Below, in pieces: positions 52,515 through 62,100 of a stretch of 64,000 nucleotides of DNA. Under the pieces are notes generated by a model. That model saw nothing but the letters and a program-made list of their open reading frames with translations. It was not told where the DNA came from and searched no databases. Numbering within the stretch: position 1 is the first letter of the stretch; the number at the start of each line of letters is the position of its first letter. Both the position numbers and the translations under genes were made by a program. This stretch comes from Streptomyces sp. NBC_00341 (GTDB taxonomy: Bacteria; Actinomycetota; Actinomycetes; Streptomycetales; Streptomycetaceae). The stretch covers positions 5,022,001-5,086,000 of the forward strand of contig NZ_CP108002.1 in NCBI RefSeq assembly GCF_041435055.1. The letters run 5' to 3'.

Positions 52515-52894
52515 TTCTCGGGGCCCTTCAGCTCTTCCGGAGTCGGCGCCTTGGAGTACTGCTGCTGCTTGTTCTTCGCCATCTCCAGGTCGCCCTTGAG
52601 GTACTCCTCGGTGGCCAGGCGCGCCCCGGTGAGGGACTTCCCCGTCCGGACGGGAAGGAACTTCACATCGTCCAGGGTGCGCTCCTGGAACTCCTGCAAC
52701 GCCTGAGCCACCGGACCGAACGCACCCCCCTCGGGAATCTCGCTCCCACCCAGAACCATCGTGCCTGCCGACGACGCGGCACCCACGACGCCGTCACCGT
52801 AAGCGGTGAACTCCGCCTCGAATCCACCAGCGGCCTCGGCGGTCTTGCTCAGTACGCCACGAACACCGTCCGGCTTGATGTCCCACCCCGTCAT
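52511..52894 (-). CDS. DUF6507-like small protein upstream of the effector
   Basis: 127 residues from ATG 52894 (MTGWDIKPDGVRGVLSKTAEAAGGFEAEF). Predicted helical hairpin of the WXG100 size class with a mobile charged C-terminus (MAKNKQQQYSKAPTPEELKG). Proteins with the WDI-P-GV opening accompany type VII substrates in Streptomyces and are annotated DUF6507. Likely partner or chaperone co-secreted with the effector, whose ATG overlaps its stop (ATGA). Confidence 0.85.
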   Translation of the reverse strand: MTGWDIKPDGVRGVLSKTAEAAGGFEAEFTAYGDGVVGAASSAGTMVLGGSEIPEGGAFGPVAQALQEFQERTLDDVKFLPVRTGKSLTGARLATEEYLKGDLEMAKNKQQQYSKAPTPEELKGPEK

Positions 52895-53061
52895 GCCAAC
52901 CCCCGTAGGTCCCCCGGTGGATACGCTTGCCGATCGCGGCCTGTGTGACGCACGCCACCGGCAGGAAGGCTTCATCTCTATCAGGGGATTCGTTGCAGGT
53001 GCAACGCATTTCAGGTCAGATGTGCGCCGCCCCGGGAGCGCGGCGCCCCGCCGTCGTGGCC

Positions 53062-53286
53062 CTACCGCTGCGGTGCCCCCGCCCGTGCCGAGCGGACGAC
53101 GCCCGCCGCGGCGACCAGGAAGCCGACGCCCATCAGCATGCACACCGCGTACGCGATGGACGGGAACGGTTCGGTGCCGAGGAACAGGGGGGCCATCGTG
53201 ACCAGGGTCGCCAGGGCGCCGACGAAGAAGATGATCGCGCCGAGCCGGACCAGCAGGTCGCCCGCGCCAGAAGGGGAAGTACTCAC
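53062..53286 (-). CDS. small two-helix membrane protein
   Basis: 74 residues with two predicted membrane helices (LGAIIFFVGALATLVTMAPLF and AYAVCMLMGVGFLVAAAGVV) joined by a short loop. Typical small conserved actinobacterial membrane protein; no function assigned. Stands alone between the effector locus and the cold-shock gene, and marks the right edge of the accessory island. Confidence 0.8.
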   Translation of the reverse strand: MSTSPSGAGDLLVRLGAIIFFVGALATLVTMAPLFLGTEPFPSIAYAVCMLMGVGFLVAAAGVVRSARAGAPQR

Positions 53287-53447
53287 CCCGTCAGAGTAGT
53301 TCTTTCAGGACACCAGTCCGGATGACCTGCCTTGACGAGGGGTACTTCACCTGTGGAGGCTTCTGCCAGCAGGGGGAGCGCGATCACTGGACGGCCTGAC
53401 CTGCTGAGGCTTTGTTCCGGCATACGGGTTGAGATGGGGTGCGTGCT

Positions 53448-53831
53448 TTGCCGACTGGCAAGGTCAAGTGGTTCAACAGCGAGAAGGGCTTCGGCTTCCT
53501 CTCCCGCGACGACGGCAGTGACGTCTTCGTGCACTCGTCGGTGCTCCCCACCGGAGTCGACGCCCTCAAGCCCGGTCAGCGCGTCGAATTCGGCGTGGTC
53601 GCCGGGCAGCGTGGTGACCAGGCGCTTTCCGTGGCCATCCTCGACCCCACCCCGTCCGTCGCGGCCGCCCAGCGCCGCAAGCCGGACGAGCTGGCGTCGA
53701 TCGTGCAGGACCTGACGACCGTGCTGGAGAACATCACGCCGATGCTGGAGCGCGGCCGCTACCCCGACAAGGCGGCCGGAGCGAAGATCGCCGGACTGCT
53801 GCGGGCGGTCGCGGACCAGCTCGACGTGTGA
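53448..53831 (+). CDS. cold-shock domain protein with C-terminal helical extension
   Basis: 127 residues from the TTG at 53448, chosen because PTGKVKWFNSEKGFGFLSRDD is the usual N-terminus; a GTG three codons upstream is possible. Residues 1-65 form the CSD OB fold with RNP1 (KGFGFLSRDD) and RNP2 (DVFVHSSVL). The extra 60 residues (ELASIVQDLTTVLENITPMLERGR) form helices found in the long Streptomyces CSD proteins. Predicted single-stranded RNA/DNA binder. Confidence 0.93.
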   Translation: MPTGKVKWFNSEKGFGFLSRDDGSDVFVHSSVLPTGVDALKPGQRVEFGVVAGQRGDQALSVAILDPTPSVAAAQRRKPDELASIVQDLTTVLENITPMLERGRYPDKAAGAKIAGLLRAVADQLDV

Positions 53832-53905
53832 CGTGACGTGACGTGACATGACATGACGTACGGGACCCGGTCTCAGGGACTCGACGTGTGACGTACCGGA
53901 CCCGG
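53827..53905. repeat. short GTGAC tandem repeat and duplicated CTCGACGTGTGACGT
   Basis: After the cold-shock stop codon the pentamer GTGAC (and variant ATGAC) repeats about six times. The 15-mer containing the stop is then copied once at about 53880, and GGACCCGG is also repeated. Looks like slippage or local duplication in a spacer between convergent genes. Confidence 0.6.
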
Positions 53906-53906
53906 C

Positions 53907-54764
53907 TCAGCAATAGGACAGCGCGTCCGGTCCGAGGGGCGGTACCAGCCCCTCGGCCGCGGCGCGGGTCAGCAGGCCGCGGATCGCCGCGTAGCCGTCC
54001 TCACCGAGGTCCGCGGTGAACTCGTTCACGTACAGGCCGATGTGCTGGTCGGCGACGGCCGGGTCCATCTCCTGGGCGTGTTCCTGGACGTACGGGCGCG
54101 AGGCCTGCGGGTCGTCCCACGCCATCCGCACCGACGCGCGCACCGACTCCGCGAGCAGCTTCAGCGTCTCCGCGCCCAGCGAGCGCTTCGCGATGATCGC
54201 GCCGAGCGGGATCGGCAGGCCGGTCGTGTCCTCCCAGTGGCGGCCCATGTCGGCCAGGTTGTGCAGACCGTAGTTCTGGTACGTGAAGCGCGCCTCGTGG
54301 ATGACGAGACCGGCGTCGACCTTGCCGTCCCGTACCGCCGGCATGATCTCGTCGAATGGCATGACGACGATCTCGCCCACGCCGCCCGGCACCGCCTCCG
54401 CGGCCCAGAGCCGGAACAGCAGATACGCGGTGGAGCGCTCGCTCGGTACGGCGACGGTCTTCCCCGTCAGGTCCGTGCCCGGCTCCCGTGTCAGGACGAG
54501 CGGCCCGCAGCCCCGTCCCAGCGCGCCGCCGCACGGCAGCAGCGCGTACTCCTCCAGGACCCAGGGCAGCACCGCGTACGAGACCTTCAGGACGTCCAGC
54601 TCACCGCGCTCCGCCATGCCGTTGGTGATGTCGATGTCCGCGAAGGTGACATCGAGGGCGGGCGCGTCCGGGACCCTGCCGTGTGCCCAGGCGTCGAAGA
54701 CGAACGTGTCGTTCGGGCACGGCGAGAAGGCGATGCGCAGCGGGTCAGGAGTGGTCGCGGTCAT
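53907..54764 (-). CDS. mqnD: 1,4-dihydroxy-6-naphthoate synthase
   Basis: 285 residues. Opens LRIAFSPCPNDTFVFDAWAHGRV, the MqnD signature. Later ITNGMAERGELDVLKVSYAVLPWVLEEYALLPCGGALGRGCGPLV, and the His of VIHEARFTYQNYGL near residue 155 used in the reaction. The enzyme converts cyclic de-hypoxanthine futalosine to 1,4-dihydroxy-6-naphthoate in the futalosine route to menaquinone. Overlaps mqnB by 20 bases. Confidence 0.96.
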   Translation of the reverse strand: MTATTPDPLRIAFSPCPNDTFVFDAWAHGRVPDAPALDVTFADIDITNGMAERGELDVLKVSYAVLPWVLEEYALLPCGGALGRGCGPLVLTREPGTDLTGKTVAVPSERSTAYLLFRLWAAEAVPGGVGEIVVMPFDEIMPAVRDGKVDAGLVIHEARFTYQNYGLHNLADMGRHWEDTTGLPIPLGAIIAKRSLGAETLKLLAESVRASVRMAWDDPQASRPYVQEHAQEMDPAVADQHIGLYVNEFTADLGEDGYAAIRGLLTRAAAEGLVPPLGPDALSYC

Positions 54765-55452
54765 GGTGGGTCGTCCAGCCTTCCAGTACGGGTATGAGCG
54801 TGCCGAACGCGTCGGTGAGCGCGGCGAGCGCGTCCCCGATGCGCCAGGCGTCGCGGTCGCGGGGGCCGACGGCGTTCGAGACGGCTCTGATCTCCAGGAC
54901 GGGCAGGCCGAGTCTGTCCGCCGCCTCCGCGACCCCGAAGCCCTCCATGGCCTCGGCGACGGCGCCGGGGTGCGCGGCGAGGAGGGCGGCGGCGCGCTCG
55001 GCGCTGCCGGTCACGGTGGAGACGGTGAGGATGTCGCCGGTCACCGCGTGGGTCGCGGCGGTCACCGCGCGGACCAGGGAGCGGGGCGGGAAGTGCCAGA
55101 CCCGGCCGAAGCCGAGATCGGTGACGGGCACGAAGCCGGCGGGGGTCTCGGCGCCCAGGTCCGCCGCACCGATGCGGCCGGCCACGACGAGTGAGCCGAC
55201 CGGGGCGAGGCCGGTGAAGCCGCCTCCGATGCCCGCCGAGATCACCAGGTCATAGCGGTCGGCGGCCAGGGCGAACGCGGCGGAGGCCGCCGCGGCGGCC
55301 GGTCCCGCACCGCCCGCGAGGACGTCGAGGGGGCCCGCCCGGTGGATCTCCGCGCCCGGCACCCGGCGCACCGACACCTCGGAGCCGCCCCCGGACGCAC
55401 GCGTGACCGCGTCCCGTTCCACCGGGACTGCGGTCACGACGAGCACGCGCAC
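54745..55452 (-). CDS. mqnB: futalosine hydrolase
   Basis: 235 residues, nucleosidase/phosphorylase fold. N-terminal VLVVTAVPVERDAV, YDLVISAGIGGGFTGLAPVGSLVV near residue 90, and AVAEAMEGFGVAEAADRLGLPVLEIRAVSN near 165 with the ribose-binding Glu. Cleaves hypoxanthine from futalosine. Together with mqnD it supplies part of the menaquinone pathway; the other mqn genes lie outside the window. Confidence 0.95.
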   Translation of the reverse strand: MRVLVVTAVPVERDAVTRASGGGSEVSVRRVPGAEIHRAGPLDVLAGGAGPAAAAASAAFALAADRYDLVISAGIGGGFTGLAPVGSLVVAGRIGAADLGAETPAGFVPVTDLGFGRVWHFPPRSLVRAVTAATHAVTGDILTVSTVTGSAERAAALLAAHPGAVAEAMEGFGVAEAADRLGLPVLEIRAVSNAVGPRDRDAWRIGDALAALTDAFGTLIPVLEGWTTHHDRDHS

Positions 55453-55521
55453 GGGAGGGGCCTCCGAGGAAGCGTCAGGAGGGGAAGCGACAGGAGAGTG
55501 AGCGACAGGAGGGAGGGTGGG

Positions 55522-56004
55522 TCAGCTGGTCTTCTTGAGCTCGAAGTGCCAGATGCCCAGCAGCTCCTTGCCCTTGGTCTCCACGATGCTGACCTGCGTC
55601 TTGTCCGCGGTGGCCTCGCCGGTCTGGCTGGCGAAGAAGGCGCTGCCCGGGATGGACCGGTAGGTCTTCTTGAACGGCTCCTGCTCGGCCTGCTGGCCGT
55701 TGATGAAGAGCGTCCAGCCGTTGTCCGAGACGGACGGGTCGACACCGAAGTGGACCTTGTCGTCCATGGCGACCTTGACGGTCTTGTCGGCCTTCTTGTT
55801 GAGGCAGCCCTTGATATCGCCCTGCTTGAGGGCCTTGCCGTCGTTGTAGCAGGACGCCTCGGTGTGCACCGAGTTGTCGCCGACCGTCACGGTGGCGAGT
55901 GGCGTCGGCTTGTCGCAGGCGGAGAGGACAAGGAGTCCCGCGGACACGGCACCAAGAGCGACGCCGATTCGACGGCCCTTACCGGAGAAGAACGCAACGG
56001 TCAT
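55522..56004 (-). CDS. DUF2771 family lipoprotein
   Basis: 160 residues. Signal sequence with lipobox LVLSAC (Cys 30) and an extracellular domain with a Cys pair (EASCYNDG, IKGCLNKK) matching the DUF2771 family of streptomycete lipoproteins. Function unknown. Same strand as and 69 bases upstream of mqnB; probably same transcription unit as the MFS gene behind it. Confidence 0.9.
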   Translation of the reverse strand: MTVAFFSGKGRRIGVALGAVSAGLLVLSACDKPTPLATVTVGDNSVHTEASCYNDGKALKQGDIKGCLNKKADKTVKVAMDDKVHFGVDPSVSDNGWTLFINGQQAEQEPFKKTYRSIPGSAFFASQTGEATADKTQVSIVETKGKELLGIWHFELKKTS

Positions 56005-56031
56005 GGGCCGAAGGCTATCGGTCGCTCCGGC

Positions 56032-57495
56032 TCATGCCACGCGGGGGTGCGGCGAGCCGCGCCGCGCGGCTCCCAGCAGCCCCCGTACGGAGGCCGCCGC
56101 ACCGAGCGCGAGGATGCCCGCGGCGACCGCCATGCCCAGTACGCCGTTGAGGGGCAGCGAGATCCCGATCGCGCCGCCCACCACCCACGCCATCTGGAGC
56201 AGCGTCTCGGAGCGGGCGAAGGCCGAGGTGCGCACCTCCTCCGGCACGTCGCGCTGGATCATCGCGTCCAGCGACAGCTTCGACAGGGCCTGGGTGAAGC
56301 CCGCCATGGCCGCGAGCGCGGCGACCATGACCGTGCTGAAGAAGGCCGCGGCCAGTACGGCGACGCCCAGCGCCAGGCCCAGCACGGAGGCGATGATGAT
56401 CTCCGGGCCGCGGGCCCTGAGCCAGGAGCCGACCGCCGTGCCCAGCGCGTTGCCCGTCCCGGCCGCCACGCCGACGATGCCGAGCGAGATCGCGGCGCTC
56501 TGCCCGGAGAGCGGCTGCTCGCGCAGCAGGAACGCCAGGAAGAAGATCAGGAAGCCGGAGAGCGCGCGGTGCGCGGCGTTGGCCTGGAGCCCGTGCAGGA
56601 CGGCCGGGCCGACCGAACGCAGCCCCGGCCGCTTCTCGCCGTTCCTCGACCCGAACCTCCTTTTCCTCCCGGTCCCGGGCGTGGCGTCCTTACGGAGTGG
56701 CTCCTTGCGGGGCGGCTCCTTGTGGAGTGGGTCCGGCCGGACGGTGCCCTCGTCGTGCGGGTGCACCAGGCGCGCCTTGCGTTCGCCCTTCGCCGAGTCC
56801 ACCTTGGGCGGCAGGGTGAAGGCGAGGATCGCGCCGCCGACGAAGATCGCGGACGCGCCGTAGAGCGGCCACGGCGGGCCGATCGTCTGGAGCCCCGCCC
56901 CGATGGGAGCGGCCGCACCCGTCGCGAGGAGACCGGCGAGGGTCACCCGTGAGTTCGCCTTCACCAGCGAGAAGCGGGGTGGCAGCAGGCGCGGCACGAC
57001 GGCGCTGCGCACGACTCCGTACGCCTTCGAGCAGACCAGGACGCCCAGGGCGGCCGGATACAGCTCCAGGCCGCCGGTGGCGACCGCGCCCGACATGGTG
57101 AGCGCCAGCAGCGCACGGGCCAGCATGGAGCCCGCCATCGCCGCGCGGCGGCCGTGCGGCAGACGGTCCAGGAGCGGGCCGATGACCGGGGCGAGGACGA
57201 TGAACGGCGCCATGGTGACGGCGAGGTACAGCGCGACCCGGCCGCGGGCCTGGTCAGTCGGTACGGAGAAGAACACCGTGGACGCCAGTGCGACGGTGAT
57301 CATCACGTCACCCGCGCCGTTCACCGCGTGCAGCTCGATCAGCTTGCCGAGACCGGATTCCCCCGCCCCGTGGGCGTGCGTCGCCTTCCGGATGCCGCGG
57401 GCGGTCCCGGTGAACGGGGAGCGCAGGGCATGACCGAGCGTCCGGCCCGTCCTGCGGAGCGGGCCGGGTCCGTCGTGCGACCTGGCAGAAGCCAC
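56032..57495 (-). CDS. MFS transporter
   Basis: 487 residues. A basic N-terminal tail (about 60 residues) precedes about 12 membrane helices. Motif A-like region is GPLLDRLPHGRRAAMAGSMLARALLAL near residue 110. A long hydrophilic, Lys/Arg-rich loop (about 240-295) sits between the two halves. Family type is unclear, close to the MFS_1/permease-of-unknown-substrate group conserved beside the DUF2771 gene in Streptomyces. It ends 27 bases before that gene. Confidence 0.88.
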   Translation of the reverse strand: MASARSHDGPGPLRRTGRTLGHALRSPFTGTARGIRKATHAHGAGESGLGKLIELHAVNGAGDVMITVALASTVFFSVPTDQARGRVALYLAVTMAPFIVLAPVIGPLLDRLPHGRRAAMAGSMLARALLALTMSGAVATGGLELYPAALGVLVCSKAYGVVRSAVVPRLLPPRFSLVKANSRVTLAGLLATGAAAPIGAGLQTIGPPWPLYGASAIFVGGAILAFTLPPKVDSAKGERKARLVHPHDEGTVRPDPLHKEPPRKEPLRKDATPGTGRKRRFGSRNGEKRPGLRSVGPAVLHGLQANAAHRALSGFLIFFLAFLLREQPLSGQSAAISLGIVGVAAGTGNALGTAVGSWLRARGPEIIIASVLGLALGVAVLAAAFFSTVMVAALAAMAGFTQALSKLSLDAMIQRDVPEEVRTSAFARSETLLQMAWVVGGAIGISLPLNGVLGMAVAAGILALGAAASVRGLLGAARRGSPHPRVA

Positions 57496-57915
57496 TTGGT
57501 CATAGTGCCCCAGGACCAGTCGTCACGAACCGGTACGGGCGCGGGACGCGGCGCGCGACGCCCCGTCGGGTCAGTGACGGGCCAGGTCGCAGCGGGTGCG
57601 GGCCCGGCGGATACGGATGGCCGGACAGCGCCCTTTACACGGGACACGGCACCGGATACGGCGTTGTTTGGGACGGGCAGGTGGGCGGGAAGCGGCGGAG
57701 AGGGTAGCGTGCGTAGCGCGCCACCGGCGGTTGTTCTTGGCCGCGCGCCTCTCGGTGATCCCGCAGAATGGATTGCAGAAGGTGCGCCCGAGGCAGGCAC
57801 AACGGGTGTGGACGTCGACGCGGCCCCCAGGTCCGCTCCGCCCGCAACCGAATGGCTGAAATCGATGGATGTGCTGGCGCGCTCGTGAGACTGGCGTAGG
57901 AGAGAAGCGAGACCT
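57496..57915. other. gene-poor stretch upstream of the DUF3027 gene
   Basis: About 420 bases between divergent genes. A plus-strand frame ends at 57888 (…EWLKSMDVLARS), but its upstream part is antisense to the MFS gene and no convincing start was found, so it is not called as a gene. A GAGAGAAGCGAG-like ribosome site serves the gene at 57916. Likely holds both divergent promoters. Confidence 0.5.
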
Positions 57916-58842
57916 GTGAGTGCTGCGACGACGAGAAGCCGTACGGCCCGTACCCCTGTTCCCGACCGTTTGTGCGCCGAGGCCGTAGACCTCGCCCGCG
58001 CGGCGGCCGAGGAGGCAGCCGCGCCAGGGGTCGTGGGTGAGCATGTGGCCGTGGTCCCCGAGGGGGACCGGGTCGTCACGCACTACTTCGAGTGCAAGGA
58101 CCCTGCCTACCGGGGCTGGCGCTGGGCGGTGACGGTCGCCAGGGCCTCCCGGGCGAAGAACGTCACGCTGGACGAAACGGTGCTGCTGCCGGGCGACGAG
58201 GCGCTGCTCGCGCCGGAGTGGGTGCCGTGGAGCGAGCGGCTGCGGCCGGGCGACATGGGGCCGGGCGACCTGCTGCCCACCGAGGCGGACGATCTCCGGC
58301 TGGAGCCCGGTTACACCGGTGACGACGAGCCGCCGCCCAACTCCCCGGTCTCCGGTGAGCTGGCCGAGCTCGTCGAGTCGGAGGACGCGGAGCTGACGAC
58401 GCGCCCGGGGACCCCGCGGCGGGGTTCGATCGCGTCCGTGGCGGACGAGCTCGGGATGCGGCGTGCGCGGGTGCTGTCGCGGTACGGGCTGTACGCGGCG
58501 GCCGACCGCTGGGACGAGGGGTTCGGCGCGAAGACGCCGATGGCCCAGGCGGCTCCGGCCACCTGTGTGTCCTGCGCCTTCCTGGTGCCGCTGGCGGGTT
58601 CGCTGAAGCAGGCCTTCGGGGTGTGCGCGAACGAGTTCGGTCCGGCGGACGGGCATGTGGTGTCCCTGTCGTACGGCTGCGGTGGGCATTCGGAGGCCGC
58701 GGTGATGCCGAAGCCGCCGAAGCCGGCGCCGCACGCGCTGGACACGATGCAGGTGGACGAGTATCCGCTGCGTCCGGCGCGGGATTCCGGCTCCGTGCCG
58801 GCGGAACCGGACGAGCCGTCGGAGGACCTCGGCCACTCGTAG
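57916..58842 (+). CDS. DUF3027 domain protein
   Basis: 308 residues from GTG. The core (about 15-105) has CAEAVDLARAAAEEAAAPGVVGEH, DRVVTHYFECKDPAYRGWRWAVTVARA and EWVPWSERLRPGDMGPGDLLP, the DUF3027 signature. A later segment has RVLSRYGLYAAADRWDEGFG, then CVSCAFLVPLAGSLKQAFGVCANEFGPADGHVVSLSYGCGGHSE, with four Cys and one His that may bind zinc. Conserved in actinobacteria; role unknown. Confidence 0.93.
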   Translation: MSAATTRSRTARTPVPDRLCAEAVDLARAAAEEAAAPGVVGEHVAVVPEGDRVVTHYFECKDPAYRGWRWAVTVARASRAKNVTLDETVLLPGDEALLAPEWVPWSERLRPGDMGPGDLLPTEADDLRLEPGYTGDDEPPPNSPVSGELAELVESEDAELTTRPGTPRRGSIASVADELGMRRARVLSRYGLYAAADRWDEGFGAKTPMAQAAPATCVSCAFLVPLAGSLKQAFGVCANEFGPADGHVVSLSYGCGGHSEAAVMPKPPKPAPHALDTMQVDEYPLRPARDSGSVPAEPDEPSEDLGHS

Positions 58843-58898
58843 GCGGTGGCCGGCGCGCGGTTCCCTGCGGGCGCGGGCTGCCCCGGAGCAACGGTTCC

Positions 58899-58924
58899 GT
58901 CCTCAATCGCCGGACGGGCTTGAT
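58899..58924 (+). repeat. GTCCTCAATCGCCGGACGGG box, isolated copy
   Basis: Same box that begins the composite elements at 29.7 and 40.0 kb, here in the spacer after the DUF3027 gene. A partial copy, GGCCGGACGGGCTTCG, follows at 58927. Confidence 0.8.
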
Positions 58925-58967
58925 CTGGCCGGACGGGCTTCGTCTGTGCGGCCCGCTCCGGCGCAGC

Positions 58968-59037
58968 GCCTTGTCCTCAATCGCCGGACGGGCTTGATTT
59001 GGGCACCCCCAGCCCGTCCGGCGATTGAGGACAAGGC
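58968..59037. repeat. 27-bp perfect inverted repeat built from two boxes
   Basis: Arms of 27 bases, 58968-58994 and 59011-59037, each containing GTCCTCAATCGCCGGACGGG in opposite orientation, with a 16-base loop. On RNA it would be a very stable hairpin. It lies between two co-directional genes, 78 bases upstream of the Hsp90-like start, and could serve as terminator. Confidence 0.8.
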
Positions 59038-59114
59038 CCCACCCCCGGGGACCCGGTAGCTTCGGGACGCACACTTGGCGGCACGGGGACCCGTAACCGG
59101 AAGAGGGAGTCAGC

Positions 59115-62100
59115 GTGAGCATGAATGCGACCGAGGGGGCCGACCCGTTCGGCACCGCACGGCTGCGGCGCCGCGTGCTCGACGCCTGGGGCGCCGGCCC
59201 CGCCCGCTTCCGGGAGGACGCCAACGCCGAGGAGGACCTCGCGCTCGGCGGCTACCGCGACCGCCTCGTCGTCGAGCTCGCCCAGAACGCCGCCGACGCC
59301 GCCGCCCGCGCCCAGGCCCCCGGCCGGCTCCGGCTCACCCTGCACCCGGCGACCGCGACCGCCCCGGCGGTCCTCGCCGCCGCGAACACCGGCGCGCCGC
59401 TGGACGCTACCGGGGTGGAGTCGCTGTCCACGCTGCGGGCGTCCGCCAAGCGCGAGGGCCACGAGGGGGCCGTCGGCAGGTTCGGCGTCGGGTTCGCCGC
59501 CGTGCTCGCGGTGAGCGACGAGCCCGCCGTCATCGGCCGGCACGGCGGCGTGCGCTGGTCCCTGGCCGAGGCCCGTGACCTCGCCCGGGACGCCGCCGTC
59601 GGCAGCCCCGGGCTGGGCGACGAGTTGCGCCGCCGCGACGGACACGTACCGCTGCTCCGGCTCCCGCTGCCCGCGGAGGGCACCGCGCCGGACGGCTACG
59701 ACACCGTCGTCGTGCTGCCGCTGCGCGACGGCGTCGCGGAGGACCTGGTGGGCCGGCTGCTCGCCGCCGTGGACGACGCGCTGCTGCTCACACTGAGCGG
59801 ACTCGACGAGATCGTCATCGAAACCCCGGACGCCGTAAGGACGTTGAGCCGCTCCCAGCAGGGCCCGTACGTCAACGTCGACGACTCGGCGCACGGTACG
59901 AACCGCTGGCGCACCGTCGCCCGGCACGGCCCCGTGGAGCCCGCCCTGCTCGTCGGCCGCCCGCTGGAGGAACGGCTGCGCCCGCACTGGTCGGTGACCT
60001 GGGCCGTCCCGGTGGACGCGGAGGGCGCCCCGGTGCGCCCCCGTACCGCACCCGTCGTGCACGCGCCGACGCCCACCGACGAACCGCTCGGCGTCCCCGC
60101 GCTGCTCATCGCGTCGCTGCCGCTCGACACCACCCGCCGCCACCCCGCGCCGGGCCCGCTCACCGACTTCCTGGTGCAGCGCGCGGCCGACGCGTACGCC
60201 GAACTGCTCGCCGACTGGCAGCCGGTCTCCACCGCCACCATCGCGCTCGTGCCCGGACCGCTCGGCAAGGGCGAGCTGGACGGTGCGCTGCGCGCCGCGA
60301 TCCTGGAGCGGCTGCCGCGCGTCGCGTTCCTGGAGCCCGCCGCGCCGCGCGACCCGGCGGCCGAGCCCGACCGCTGGGACAGCTGGGACGCCGGGACCGA
60401 GGAGGGCCGAAAGGCCACCACCGCGCTGCGGCCGCTGGAGGCCGAGGTGCTGGAGGGGGTCGGCGCCGGGACCGTCGCGGTGCTGGCGGAGGTGCTGCCC
60501 TGCCTGCTGCCCGCCGGTCTGGAGCGCCGCGTCGAGCTGCGCACGCTCGGCGTCGCCCGGGTGCCGCTGACCGAGGCCATCGACCGGCTCGCCGGTCTGG
60601 AGCGCGACCCGGTCTGGTGGCGGCGGCTCTACGACAGCCTGTCCGGCATCGACCCGGACCGGCTCTCCGGGCTGCCGGTGCCGCTCGCCGGTACGGAATC
60701 CCGGGGCGGGGACCCCGACGCCCCGGCCGTCCCCCGCACCACCATCGGCCCCCGGCAGATCCTGCTGCCGCTCCCGGACGCGCTGACCGGGCCGGTCCTG
60801 GACCGGCTCGCCCGGCTCGGGCTGAAGGTCGCCCACCCGGACGCCGCGCATCCGCTGCTGGAGAAGCTGGGCGCCCTGCCCGCCACCCCGCGCGCCGTGC
60901 TGACGACCCCGCAGGTGCGGGCCGCCGTCGCCGGTTCGCTGGACGCGGGCGAGATCTGGGACGAGGACGCGCTGGACGGCGAAGAGCTGGTGGACACCGT
61001 CCTCACGCTCGTCCGGGACGCGGACCTGGTGCCCGGCGACGAGCCCTGGCTCGGCGCGCTGGCCCTGCCCGACGAGGACGGCGAGCCCGCCCCCGCCGGT
61101 GAACTCGTGCTGCCCGGAAGCCCGTTCGCCACCGTCATGCGCGAGGGCGAACTCGCCCTGTGCGACGAGGAGCTGGCAGAGCGCTGGGGCGAGCAGCCGC
61201 TCACCGCCTGCGGGGTGCTGGCCACGTTCGCACTGGTGCGGGCCACCGATGTGGTGCTGGACCCGGACGAACTGGAGCCCCGCGACGGCGACTTCGCGGA
61301 GTCCGACGACGCCGGGCTGCTCGACGCCGTGGACGTCTGGTGCGAGGACATCCTCGACCAGCTCCCGGACACCGTGGTGCCGCCCGTCGCCACCGAGCTC
61401 GTCGCCGTCCGCGACCTCGACCTGGTCGACGACGACGCCTGGCCCCAGGCGCTCGCGATGCTGGCCCGCCCCCCGCTGCGCGACGCCCTGACCCAGCCGG
61501 TGCGGGTGCTCCTGCCGGACGGCACCACGCAGTCCGTGCGCCCGTACACCGCCTGGTGGCTGCGGGACCATCCGGTGCTGGACGGCCGCCGCCCGGCGGG
61601 CCTGCGCGCCGACGGGGGCGATCCCCGGCTGGCGGGCCTGTACGACCCCGCCGACGCCACCGGCTTCGACGACGCCCAGGTGCTGCGCGCCCTCGGGGTG
61701 CGGACCTCGGTCGCCGCCCTGCTGGACGAGCCCGGCGGTGCGGCCGAACTCCTGGGCCGGCTCGCGGACGCGGACCGCCAGGTCGGGCCCGTACAACTGC
61801 ACTCCCTGTACACCGCCCTGGCCGAGCTGGACCCGGAGCAGGTCACGCTGCCGGACGAGCTCCGGGCCGTGGTCGACGGCGAGGTGCGGGTGGTCGACGC
61901 GGCGGACGCGGTGATCGCGGACGCCCCCGATCTGCTCCCGCTGACCGGGGGGCTGCCGCTGCTGCCGGTCGCCCCGGCGAACGCGGCGGAGCTGGCCGAG
62001 CTGTTCCAGGTGCGGCGGCTCGGCGAGAGCGTCGAGGCGGAGGTGACGTCCGAGGGCGAGGAGCACCGGGTCCCGGAGTCGGTGCGTGTCCTGCTGGGCC

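Noticed and set aside
44807..52894. Complete type VII secretion system
   Set aside because: No EccB/EccC/EccD/MycP-like genes occur in the window; only substrates and accessory proteins are present.
57154..57888. 244-codon plus-strand frame ending before the DUF3027 gene
   Set aside because: The first half is antisense to the MFS gene and there is no ribosome site for a shorter start. A short real gene near the end cannot be excluded.
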